Translations under genes and position numbers: made by a program | Notes under the pieces: model-generated | Databases searched by the model: none | What the model saw: only the letters and a program-made list of their open reading frames with translations | What the model was told of the DNA's origin: nothing | Shown here: positions 54,000 to 62,104 of the stretch, piece after piece | How positions within the stretch are numbered: the first letter of the stretch is position 1 | Layout of the letters: each line of letters opens with the position of its first letter | From: JAUVRX01 sp049664225 | Lineage (GTDB): Bacteria; Acidobacteriota; Thermoanaerobaculia; Multivoradales; JAHEKO01 | Direction: 5' to 3' | DNA length: 64,000 nt | NCBI GenBank assembly: GCA_049664225.1 | Contig: JBATEX010000213.1 | Coordinates: forward strand, 124,001-188,000

Positions 54000-56900
54000 T
54001 CAAGGGCTGGCGGCTTCGATCTCGATGAGATTTCCTGCGGAGTAGGCAGTGAACTCCGGTGCGTACATGCTCTGAACCGTCGCCGGCGCGACCCTGAAAG
54101 TCCCTGCGAGACTGGCTCGAAGGCGGTACCGAAAGGTGTACTCGCCAGCCGGCAACAGCTCGAAGAAGAAGTTGGACCCGCTGTCACGAACCTCCTCGTA
54201 CCAGCCGATTCCGAGCTCCCACCGATAGGCCGATCGGGTCGATTCGGGCTCGAAGCCGGCCGGCCGCGGATCTCGCAAGTGGACATACTCGGCAGCATGG
54301 CGACTGCGTAGAGACAGTTGGACCTCCACCTGGTCTCCAGGCTCGATTCGCGTCCCATCCTCCAGTGGTTGAAGCACCCACTCCCTGCCGTCGTGCAAGC
54401 GCTTGAAATAGCGCCGCTCGACGAAGAAGAAGTTACCTTCGGCCTTCTCAGGCAGGCGCTCTGTCGAGAAGTGCCAGGTAGCGGAGGCGAACAGAAAGCC
54501 CTTGCTCTGCTTCTCGACGACGATGGTATTCATGGAGTCGGGCTCGATCTCGCTACCCCGGATCACGATCTGGTTCTTCCACCCCGTGTACTCGTCGGGC
54601 TCGAACACGCGGGTCTCAGTCAGGCGACCGATCTCCACCTGCACCTCCTCGCGAACAGCGAGACTCCCCTCACGCTCGAGGTAGTGCACCAAGGCGTAGA
54701 TCACTTCGGCTGTAGCCCGAGTCGATTTCCAGTGATTCAACTTCTTGTTGAGAAGCAGCCATTGAACGAGCCCGGCGCGGCGCGGCTCGTCGGGGTCCAA
54801 CTCGGTCAGGGTGCGCAGCGCCAGGGCGTGACCTTCAATCGTGTCGTTGTACCAAAGCCATGAACGCTCCTCGGGCGCCCAGTAGGTACCCTCGTCGGGC
54901 GATGTCTTGGCCGAGTCCATGACACTTTCCCAGACCCGCTCGGCATCGGCGTCGCGACCGGCCCGCGACAGCGTCAGGGTCAGCGAGCTCTTGAGCAGTG
55001 GACTGTGCTCACGCCAGTGGCGGAATGAGAAATCCAGCATCTTTCGACGCTCCTCCTGACTGAACAGCCCTCGGGTCCAGGACTCGTCCGGATAGCTGGA
55101 GAGGACGTAGTTCAGGAACGTCACGAACTCCCAACAACAGTCGTCGTCCATCATCCGGGGGACGATCTCGTCCAGATAATGGCGATGCAGGTAGCTCCAC
55201 CCCTTTTCGACCATCGCCTGCGGAACCTCGATCCCGAACTCCAGCGCCCGGGAGAACCCCTGCATGATGTAGAGGGTCATATAGGGCGACGGCGGCCCTC
55301 CCGACCACCACGGGAAGCCACCCAGTGACGTCTGGGTCTTGGCCAGCTTCGCCAGTGCCGCCTGGCGCTCCGCCTTCGCGACTCGGGGCTTCAAGACGTT
55401 GATGAGGTCGTCCTCTCCTCCACCCTGCGCCTCGATCAGCCAGGGGGTCTCTTCCAAGGCCATCTTGCGATTGGGATCGACCTGGTCCCAGGTCTCGAGA
55501 CGGGTTTCCCTGTCGGCCATCTTCTTCGCCATCCTGGCGACGGCTGGATAGCGTTCATACAGTGACGAGACGATGCCGGTGGACAGGAACCTGTTCAGGG
55601 TCTGCTCCGTGCATTCGTAGGGATACTGCACAAGATAGGGAAGCGCCTGAAGAACGCTGTAGAAAAGCTGTGCGTCGAGAGTCACGATGAGCTGCTCGTC
55701 GATTCTCGAAGGGTCTGCCTCACCAACCAACTCGGCGAAGCTCATCTCGCGGCGCTCCGCGTCTCGCAGGGTGACGAAGCGCGACTGGCTCAGGTGCATC
55801 CGACCAGGAAGGACGGGCAACGGCCGAAGCTCCCCATCACTGAAATCTCCAGCTCGAGCCGTGACCTTGAAGGCCACATTGCCAACCCTGGGTGGCACGG
55901 TGACTGGGAACAGCAGACGCGTGCCGGCCCCAGCGGGCACCGAGAAGGGAACTCCGCTTGTCTCTGCAGATCCGAGGCCGAACTCGGCGTTCAGGCCACT
56001 CTCATCGGTCGGCTCGAGGATTTCGAAGTCCAGCCGCCCATGGAGGGTCGTCTCTCCAGCGTTGTTCACAACCACCGCCAGATCCACCTGGTCCCCTTCG
56101 CGCAGGAAGCGAGGTAGATAGGGACGCACCATAAGCTCTTTGACAGTGCGAACCTGGCGTTGGAAGGAGCCACCCCGCAGATCACGATCCAGAGCGTGTA
56201 ACCAGACATTCCACTCGGTGACCGAATCCGGCACGGTGAACTCGAAAGAAACGGCACCTTCATCCTCAACCACCAGGTGGGGATGCCAGAAGGCGGTCTC
56301 TGAGAATTCGCTTCTGAGCTCGATCGCATTGCCAGCTTCCTGCGAGCCACCCACTTCACCAGGGAGAGACTTTGCCGCCACCTTTCCTACCTCTTCCAAG
56401 GAGGACTGCTCGGCAACCTCCGACTCCTGCAAGGCCGCGGGCGCCATGTCGGCCAAGGCATAGCCTCGCCGCTTGCCCGGACCACCGATACCGTACCCAT
56501 CCAGGAAACGGAGCTGGTCGCCATGAAGGTGGGGGTACTCCGGGAACACCACGAAGCCAGGGCTCGATTGCCAGACCGCCCCCGCACTTCCGAGGCTCGT
56601 CTGGAAACTCAACGTCTCAGTGCGGGTCGGGTACAAGGAGAGTACTGACGGCGGATTGTGTGGCGCGAAGAGGTCCAAACTCCGGTCGTACATGTAGGCC
56701 AGCAGCTCGGCAGCACCCCGCTCGAGCCGTCGTCCGTCGGAGGAGGAGACGGTGACCCGCCACGTCTCCTGGCTGCCAGGCCGCAAGAGATCGCGAAAGC
56801 TGCTGAACGCCAGCTGGAGCTCGCGATCCTCCCAGGGCACCCAGATCGCCTGGCTCGCGCTGATGAACTGGTAGTCGACCAGCGTCGAAAGCAGAAAGCT

Positions 56901-59900
56901 GAATCCCCCTCGGCGGCTGCTGTCGACAGGAAACTCCAGCACGACCGGCCCGGCACCCGACTGCAGCAGTCGTTGTTCGATCGTCTCGCCAGAGCTCTGC
57001 AGCTCCAGCAATAGCTCCTGGTCCTCCAACCCAGAATGTACGAGGACCTTCAACGTCTCTCCGACCTCCGAGCTCTGACGCTCGGCCAACAGCAAAGCCG
57101 GGAGCTCCAGTCTCCCGAGCCCCTCACCGACAACCAGAAGATCCCTGCGCGTCTCGAAGACGGACCCAAACTCGTCCTCGGTGCTGTAGTGCAGTCGGTA
57201 GACATCGGGGGGCAGGTCGACCAGCAGGACAGACGCCGATCCGTCTTCACCGTGTTCGACTGTTCCTCGTCGGACGACTTCGCCGTCTGACCAGCTTGCC
57301 AGCAAGCTCTCAAACGAGTAGTCCGCCGCCCAGCGCGGGCGAAGCAGATCTCCAGGAGTGCGGAACCGATCTTCATCACCCGGCGCAATCTGCTTGGGTA
57401 TTTCCGCGGGAGCCGCCGTCGAGTCTGGCTGCTCGACTTTCGTCAGACTCCAGTCAGCACTACCGGCTCGCCCGACGCCATTCAGATCCTTCCTGGCCAG
57501 CAGAATCTCGACTCGATCGCCCACCGTGAAGAACGTCTTGGCGGCTTCGACGGTGGCCTCGACAGCGACAAACCCCAATCGGAACAGGCGCTCAGCCGAG
57601 CGGGTCTCTCCCCCTTCGTCGGTAACCGCCGCAGTCAGCTTGTAGCGGTAGGACAGGCCTGCAGTAGCGGCCAACCTTTCGTCAGCCGCCGGCAGAAAGG
57701 AGATCTCGAACCTTCCGTCCGTATCGAGCTCAGCGGTCCCGGAAGCGATCGTCTCGGGCACCTGCGTCGGATACGTCCGGTACCAACCCATCCAGCGGGG
57801 AAAGACGGGGACCCGACTGACATGCCAGGCTACCTGGCCTGTCACCACCGGCAGACCGAAGTAGTAGCGCACCTCGCCGCTCAGCGAGGCAGGACGGTTC
57901 AGGCGGACCGGCTCTACCGGGTCGACGAGGGTGACCTCGAACGTCGGCCGCTTGTACTCCTCGATCGTCACCTGACTCCATCCGCCGAGCGAAGTTCGCA
58001 GGCTCCACCTCCCCAGGAGTCGCCCCGCTGGGACCGTGAACGCGCCTGAAGCGGTACCGAACTCATTCGTTTCGACTTCTACCGACTCGACCGACTCGCC
58101 ATTGGAATCCAACAGGTCCACCGTCATCCTTTCTTGTGGCAGCGTCTGGAAGCGGTCGGCATCCGGACTCCGCTGGTAACCCACCACCTTCCACAGAACT
58201 TTCTGCAGCGGGCGGTAGACGCTGCGGTCGGTATAGATCAAAGCCGAAGTAGAGGTGTCGGGGCTCGGCTGAGGTCCGCCAATCCACATTCTTCTCGAAT
58301 CCAGAGCGTAATCGCCTTCCTGCCGGGCGACCAGAAAGTGGCTATCCGACCGCTGGCTGCTGACACGAAAGGTGGTCGATCCGGAATCATCGGTAGTCCG
58401 TGAAGCGACCCTACGGTGGCCCCGTTTGTAATCGAATCGATAGAGTGCCACTTCCACTCCAGGCAGCCTTCGTCCGTCTGCCCCCGAGCGAACAATGACC
58501 TCCAGAGCATCGCCCCGCTGCCGAGACACGAGCACCATGTCGGTGATGAGCAGATTCAGCGCCATCCGGCGGTTTCGCGATTCGCGGAAGTCCTCTCGAA
58601 CCGACGCCACGATGACGTACAGGCCTGGATCCGCCATCGGAGCCGTCGCGTATGTCGTATGCGTTCGAAAATCGGGCGTCTGCGGCAGCTCGACCTTCCA
58701 CTCCGCCACCGGCACCCCGCTGCCGACGATTTCGTCCACTTCTCGGTGGGCCGGAAGCAGGTTGTAGTCCCGGCTGGCTGCTAGAGTCTCGAGGAGATCG
58801 AGCCTGTAGGCGCGAAAGTAGAGCACCCCGAGGTTGCGGTGACCTACGTGAATCGAGCGCCGGCGAGGTCCGTCACTCTGCATGGCGGTGAGCGAATAGT
58901 CCGGCGCCTCGATCTCCGCCACCAGCCGCTGACAGCGTTTGGCGCCGATCGAACCGCGATGGAATCGGGCCCCTTCGAGCGCCACCTCTCTCGCTTCTAC
59001 CAGGGCGTTGGGATCTGCTTCTGCCCTGATGAGCTCGGCGAGCAGGGACTGCCCCATCGACCACCACGGATAGCTGCGACCCAGAACCTCCAGATGGTGT
59101 CGCAGGTTCTCTCGGATACTCCGACGCTCTTCGACGAACTGAGACTCGGAGAACACCGCCTGAAGACGCCGCGATCTCTCGAGCCGCGCTTCGAAAGAAG
59201 CCTCCGGTCTCGTCTCGTCAGCATGCCAGGATTCCAGGTCGGCCAACAGGCCCGCCATCTTGTAGAGTGGATGCCGATCAGGACTCTCCAGGCCCTCCAA
59301 CAGGGCCGCCGCCTCGCCTTCCAGGAGCTCTTCGAACGGCAGGCGGAAGACCTCGTTGAGCTCCGAGGCGGTCCAGTTGGCCGAGTTACTCGACATCTGC
59401 ACCCACAGATAGGTCACCAGGTCCCTCAAGGTGCTGCGGATCCCAGGTGGATAGTTGTTCTTCTGCAGGTAGGCACCCCAGGCTCCGATCGGCTCGGTAC
59501 CCCACTCCTCCCTCCGACTCCAGACCGCGTAGAAGGCCCTGTCGGCCTCAGCCAGGATCTGATCCTTCGTCCATTGCTTCAGATCCACCTCGCCCTCGAG
59601 GGCGACCCGCTCTCGGCCTTCGATTTCCCAGGAGTAGGCCTGAACATAGGTGGTCAGCGAGCTGGCGTAGAACAGCTGCAGCAGCGAGCGGTGCAACTCC
59701 GAATCCGGCCAGGGTTGGTCCTTCAGATAGCGAACGGCGTCTTCGAAGCCGTGAAGAGCGATGCGCAGATTGGCGCCCTCGATCAGTGCTCTCGTCCACT
59801 CTTGCTCGTTGCCGCTCTCACGTGCCGCCCGCAGGGCCTCTTGCACCTTCGAGAAGGCCGCCTCGAGCCTTTGGTCCGCCACCAGTTCTTCCACCTCTTT

Positions 59901-60113
59901 CCATGCGGTCTCATGGTCCATGGACGACTCCTCGCGATCGGGCAAACCCTCCTCATCACGGGTCGATGTCTCTGCTCCCACATCGCCAATTGGACCTCTG
60001 ACGGCTGCTGCAACGGACAGTCCCAGGGTCAGAGTCAATAGAACGAGGAGGCCGGCGAATAGCAGACCTGGAGTATTCGAATGCCCTTTTCTCATCTCGC
60101 GCCCATTTCTCAT
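54000..60113 (-). CDS. Giant alpha-2-macroglobulin family protein
   Basis: This 2037-residue protein has a membrane anchor or signal (about 17-38, no lipobox). Residues about 65-500 are helical and TPR-like (ALRAARESGNEQEWTRALIE; LEGARFHRGSIGAKRCQRLV), longer than in typical bacterial forms. MG domains follow, with YTDRSVYRPLQKVLWKVVGY near 626. The A2M signature lies near 1270 (FEFTVPDSVTEWNVWLHALD), and the thioester motif is Cys1501-Thr-Glu-Gln1504 in YPYECTEQTLNRFLS, so covalent trapping is possible. The helical thioester domain and receptor-like end are complete. The partner PBP1C usual for E. coli-type genes is absent. TTG 60119, ATG 60113 and ATG 60095 are possible starts. It is thought to trap proteases in the periplasm. 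Confidence 0.92.
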   Translation of the reverse strand: MRNGREMRKGHSNTPGLLFAGLLVLLTLTLGLSVAAAVRGPIGDVGAETSTRDEEGLPDREESSMDHETAWKEVEELVADQRLEAAFSKVQEALRAARESGNEQEWTRALIEGANLRIALHGFEDAVRYLKDQPWPDSELHRSLLQLFYASSLTTYVQAYSWEIEGRERVALEGEVDLKQWTKDQILAEADRAFYAVWSRREEWGTEPIGAWGAYLQKNNYPPGIRSTLRDLVTYLWVQMSSNSANWTASELNEVFRLPFEELLEGEAAALLEGLESPDRHPLYKMAGLLADLESWHADETRPEASFEARLERSRRLQAVFSESQFVEERRSIRENLRHHLEVLGRSYPWWSMGQSLLAELIRAEADPNALVEAREVALEGARFHRGSIGAKRCQRLVAEIEAPDYSLTAMQSDGPRRRSIHVGHRNLGVLYFRAYRLDLLETLAASRDYNLLPAHREVDEIVGSGVPVAEWKVELPQTPDFRTHTTYATAPMADPGLYVIVASVREDFRESRNRRMALNLLITDMVLVSRQRGDALEVIVRSGADGRRLPGVEVALYRFDYKRGHRRVASRTTDDSGSTTFRVSSQRSDSHFLVARQEGDYALDSRRMWIGGPQPSPDTSTSALIYTDRSVYRPLQKVLWKVVGYQRSPDADRFQTLPQERMTVDLLDSNGESVESVEVETNEFGTASGAFTVPAGRLLGRWSLRTSLGGWSQVTIEEYKRPTFEVTLVDPVEPVRLNRPASLSGEVRYYFGLPVVTGQVAWHVSRVPVFPRWMGWYRTYPTQVPETIASGTAELDTDGRFEISFLPAADERLAATAGLSYRYKLTAAVTDEGGETRSAERLFRLGFVAVEATVEAAKTFFTVGDRVEILLARKDLNGVGRAGSADWSLTKVEQPDSTAAPAEIPKQIAPGDEDRFRTPGDLLRPRWAADYSFESLLASWSDGEVVRRGTVEHGEDGSASVLLVDLPPDVYRLHYSTEDEFGSVFETRRDLLVVGEGLGRLELPALLLAERQSSEVGETLKVLVHSGLEDQELLLELQSSGETIEQRLLQSGAGPVVLEFPVDSSRRGGFSFLLSTLVDYQFISASQAIWVPWEDRELQLAFSSFRDLLRPGSQETWRVTVSSSDGRRLERGAAELLAYMYDRSLDLFAPHNPPSVLSLYPTRTETLSFQTSLGSAGAVWQSSPGFVVFPEYPHLHGDQLRFLDGYGIGGPGKRRGYALADMAPAALQESEVAEQSSLEEVGKVAAKSLPGEVGGSQEAGNAIELRSEFSETAFWHPHLVVEDEGAVSFEFTVPDSVTEWNVWLHALDRDLRGGSFQRQVRTVKELMVRPYLPRFLREGDQVDLAVVVNNAGETTLHGRLDFEILEPTDESGLNAEFGLGSAETSGVPFSVPAGAGTRLLFPVTVPPRVGNVAFKVTARAGDFSDGELRPLPVLPGRMHLSQSRFVTLRDAERREMSFAELVGEADPSRIDEQLIVTLDAQLFYSVLQALPYLVQYPYECTEQTLNRFLSTGIVSSLYERYPAVARMAKKMADRETRLETWDQVDPNRKMALEETPWLIEAQGGGEDDLINVLKPRVAKAERQAALAKLAKTQTSLGGFPWWSGGPPSPYMTLYIMQGFSRALEFGIEVPQAMVEKGWSYLHRHYLDEIVPRMMDDDCCWEFVTFLNYVLSSYPDESWTRGLFSQEERRKMLDFSFRHWREHSPLLKSSLTLTLSRAGRDADAERVWESVMDSAKTSPDEGTYWAPEERSWLWYNDTIEGHALALRTLTELDPDEPRRAGLVQWLLLNKKLNHWKSTRATAEVIYALVHYLEREGSLAVREEVQVEIGRLTETRVFEPDEYTGWKNQIVIRGSEIEPDSMNTIVVEKQSKGFLFASATWHFSTERLPEKAEGNFFFVERRYFKRLHDGREWVLQPLEDGTRIEPGDQVEVQLSLRSRHAAEYVHLRDPRPAGFEPESTRSAYRWELGIGWYEEVRDSGSNFFFELLPAGEYTFRYRLRASLAGTFRVAPATVQSMYAPEFTAYSAGNLIEIEAASP

Positions 60114-60297
60114 CTTCAACAGTCTATTAGACCGAGCTCCCAGGCAAGACGTTCCCTACGGGCCCGCTGGATGGCGAAGTCCACTCGCCGGACCGGTCAG
60201 TCAGGCACGGTCGGGCGCCCATGGCACGTATATACTGCTCTTCGTTGAAACCGAGTCAGATCTCAACGAGTCCTTCTATCCCCAGGAGCCACAACAA

Positions 60298-60999
60298 ATG
60301 CCCGCTCACGCCAAGAACTCTCCGTCCTACCTCTTCCCACTGATCCTCGCCCTGATCCTGGTGCTCGTACCGCTGGCGTTTTCTTCGGCCCAGACCGGCT
60401 CCGACCAGAGTGTCTCGCCGGAAGCCGAGGGCGGTGCGTCCAACACCGACGCGGGTGCCGAAGCCCACGAAAAAGGCAAGGGCTGTGGCGGCTGGTGCAA
60501 CCATGGCTCTGCCTCGGGCGGCCGAGGCGGCAAGGGGCACGGCTGCGGGGAAGGTCAGAGGGGAACCAAGGGGGCCGGGCAAAAGGGCCATGGTCGCCCA
60601 GAGATGCAGAACGCCCAGTTCCTCGTCACCAACCATGACCGACTGGAGCGCACTGTCGAGGAGATCCCCAACGGCGTCCAGACAGTGACCACTACCGACG
60701 ATCCCGAGTTGGTGGAGCCTCTGCGCAAGCACGTCCAGGAGATGTCCGCAGTTCTGGAAGAGGGCGGCCACATCCGGCAGTGGGATCCCCTCTTCGCCGA
60801 GATCTTCCAGCACGGCGAGGCCATCCAGATCGAGATCGAAGAGATCGAGGATGGAGTCCGAGTTACCGAGACATCCGACGATGAAGAGGTCGTGAAGCTG
60901 ATTCGGGCCCATGCCAGCAAGATCGATCAGTTCCTGGCCCGGGGACGGGAGGCCTGTCGCGAGGAGACACCTCTGCCGGCCGACTACACAGGTAGGTAG
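60298..60999 (+). CDS. Secreted Cys/His/Gly-rich protein with duplicated domain
   Basis: This 233-residue protein has a signal peptide (YLFPLILALILVLVPLAFSS) and then a low-complexity segment 57-100 rich in Gly, His, Lys and Cys (KGCGGWCNHG, GKGHGCGEGQ), which may bind metal. The rest, 101-233, holds two copies of one unit: EEIPNGVQTVTTTDDPELVE at 121-140 with LRKHVQEMSAVLEEG, and EEIEDGVRVTETSDDEEVVK at 181-200 with IRAHASKIDQFLARG. Between them lies WDPLFAEIFQHGEAIQ. I know no function for it. AGGAG lies ten nt upstream and a TATACT -10-like hexamer at 60231-60236. It is divergent from the A2M gene and 49 nt before the CAP gene. Confidence 0.75.
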   Translation: MPAHAKNSPSYLFPLILALILVLVPLAFSSAQTGSDQSVSPEAEGGASNTDAGAEAHEKGKGCGGWCNHGSASGGRGGKGHGCGEGQRGTKGAGQKGHGRPEMQNAQFLVTNHDRLERTVEEIPNGVQTVTTTDDPELVEPLRKHVQEMSAVLEEGGHIRQWDPLFAEIFQHGEAIQIEIEEIEDGVRVTETSDDEEVVKLIRAHASKIDQFLARGREACREETPLPADYTGR

Positions 61000-61048
61000 C
61001 TGCTATTCGTTCGCCACTCTCCACCAGCCTGACCGACCCGCGTCTGAC

Positions 61049-62026
61049 ATGATTGGCCGCATGCGCCGGCGGCCCAATTCACCAACCCTTCTAGCAGGGG
61101 TAGGGGCTTCTCTTCTGGTTGCGATGGGACCCACCGCGGCCCTTGGTCTTCAGTCGAGCACTGCGGCACCCAAGGAGTCCACCGACACCCGGACGACGAC
61201 CGAGCAAGCGCCCCAAGCCTTTCTCGAGGCCATCAACCAGCTCCGCCTAGAGGAGCAGAGCTCACCTCTACGGCTTTCCGAACCCCTGTCACAAGCTGCC
61301 CGAATTCTGCTGGACAGGGCCCTGCTCGGTTCGGCCAACACCCACTTCGACGCCCAAGCGAGATTGACCCGAGAAGATCTTCGAAGCTCGGGTTACGAGC
61401 CCAACCAATTCGTCGATGGGTTGGCGAGCTCCAGCGGCGATCCCGTTGACCTGATTGCGTTCTGGTGGCAGTCCGATCCGAAGAGCCTCGAGGTTTTTCT
61501 GGATTCGGGTCTCCGTGAATTCGGCCTGGCGGCAGAGGCCTGGCCGAACCAATCGATCTATGCGCTGGTGGCGGCGACATCCCAGGTCGAGATCAACCAG
61601 CCCTTTATCGAACAGCTTTCGGACCTCGAGACCGTTCGCCAACAGCTGCTGGATCGGGTCAACGAGGAGAGAGCACGTCGGCACCGGGGCCCTCTTCGTC
61701 CCAGTCGAGCCCTGGACTTGGCTGCCCAGACCTACGCCGAAAGGATGATGCGAGAAGAATTCTATGGCCACATCTCCCCTCGGGGAGACACCGTACTCGA
61801 GCGCGTCCAGGCCAGTGGTTACGAACCCGAGCTCACAGGCGAGAATCTGGCTTCCGGACAGCCAACCGCGGACCAGGCGATGGCTAATTGGATGGCAAGC
61901 AAGGGGCATCGCGACAACATTCTGGACCACCGCTTTCAGGACATCGGATTCGGAGTCTCCGCTCTCGAGTCAGAAGGCGAATTGAAGATCCTCTGGGTCC
62001 AGTGTTTCGGCAGACGAAGACCTTGA
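61049..62026 (+). CDS. Secreted CAP-domain (SCP/PR1-like) protein
   Basis: This 325-residue protein has an N-terminal hydrophobic signal (LLAGVGASLLVAMGPTAALG). The first half (APQAFLEAINQLRLEEQSSP, LSQAARILLDRALL) looks like a degenerate CAP domain; the second half is a clear one: LLDRVNEERARRHRGPLRPS, LAAQTYAERMMREEFYGHIS, GENLASGQPTADQAMANWMA and GHRDNILDHRFQDIGFGV with the usual His residues. Thus it seems to be a tandem CAP protein with only the second unit intact. CAP proteins bind lipids or wall components in the envelope. ATG 61061 is an alternative start. Confidence 0.82.
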   Translation: MIGRMRRRPNSPTLLAGVGASLLVAMGPTAALGLQSSTAAPKESTDTRTTTEQAPQAFLEAINQLRLEEQSSPLRLSEPLSQAARILLDRALLGSANTHFDAQARLTREDLRSSGYEPNQFVDGLASSSGDPVDLIAFWWQSDPKSLEVFLDSGLREFGLAAEAWPNQSIYALVAATSQVEINQPFIEQLSDLETVRQQLLDRVNEERARRHRGPLRPSRALDLAAQTYAERMMREEFYGHISPRGDTVLERVQASGYEPELTGENLASGQPTADQAMANWMASKGHRDNILDHRFQDIGFGVSALESEGELKILWVQCFGRRRP

Positions 62027-62104
62027 GCTCTGCGGGTCGTCGAAGAATTCGCGATAGACTTTTTCATCCCGAGGCCTACCAGGGTGCAGCGAGCATTTTC
62101 CTCC

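Noticed and set aside
58839..60041. Plus-strand open frame of 400 codons opposite the alpha-2-macroglobulin gene
   Set aside because: No signal, motif or ribosome site; the A2M frame is continuous through it and its N-terminal helices are well formed.
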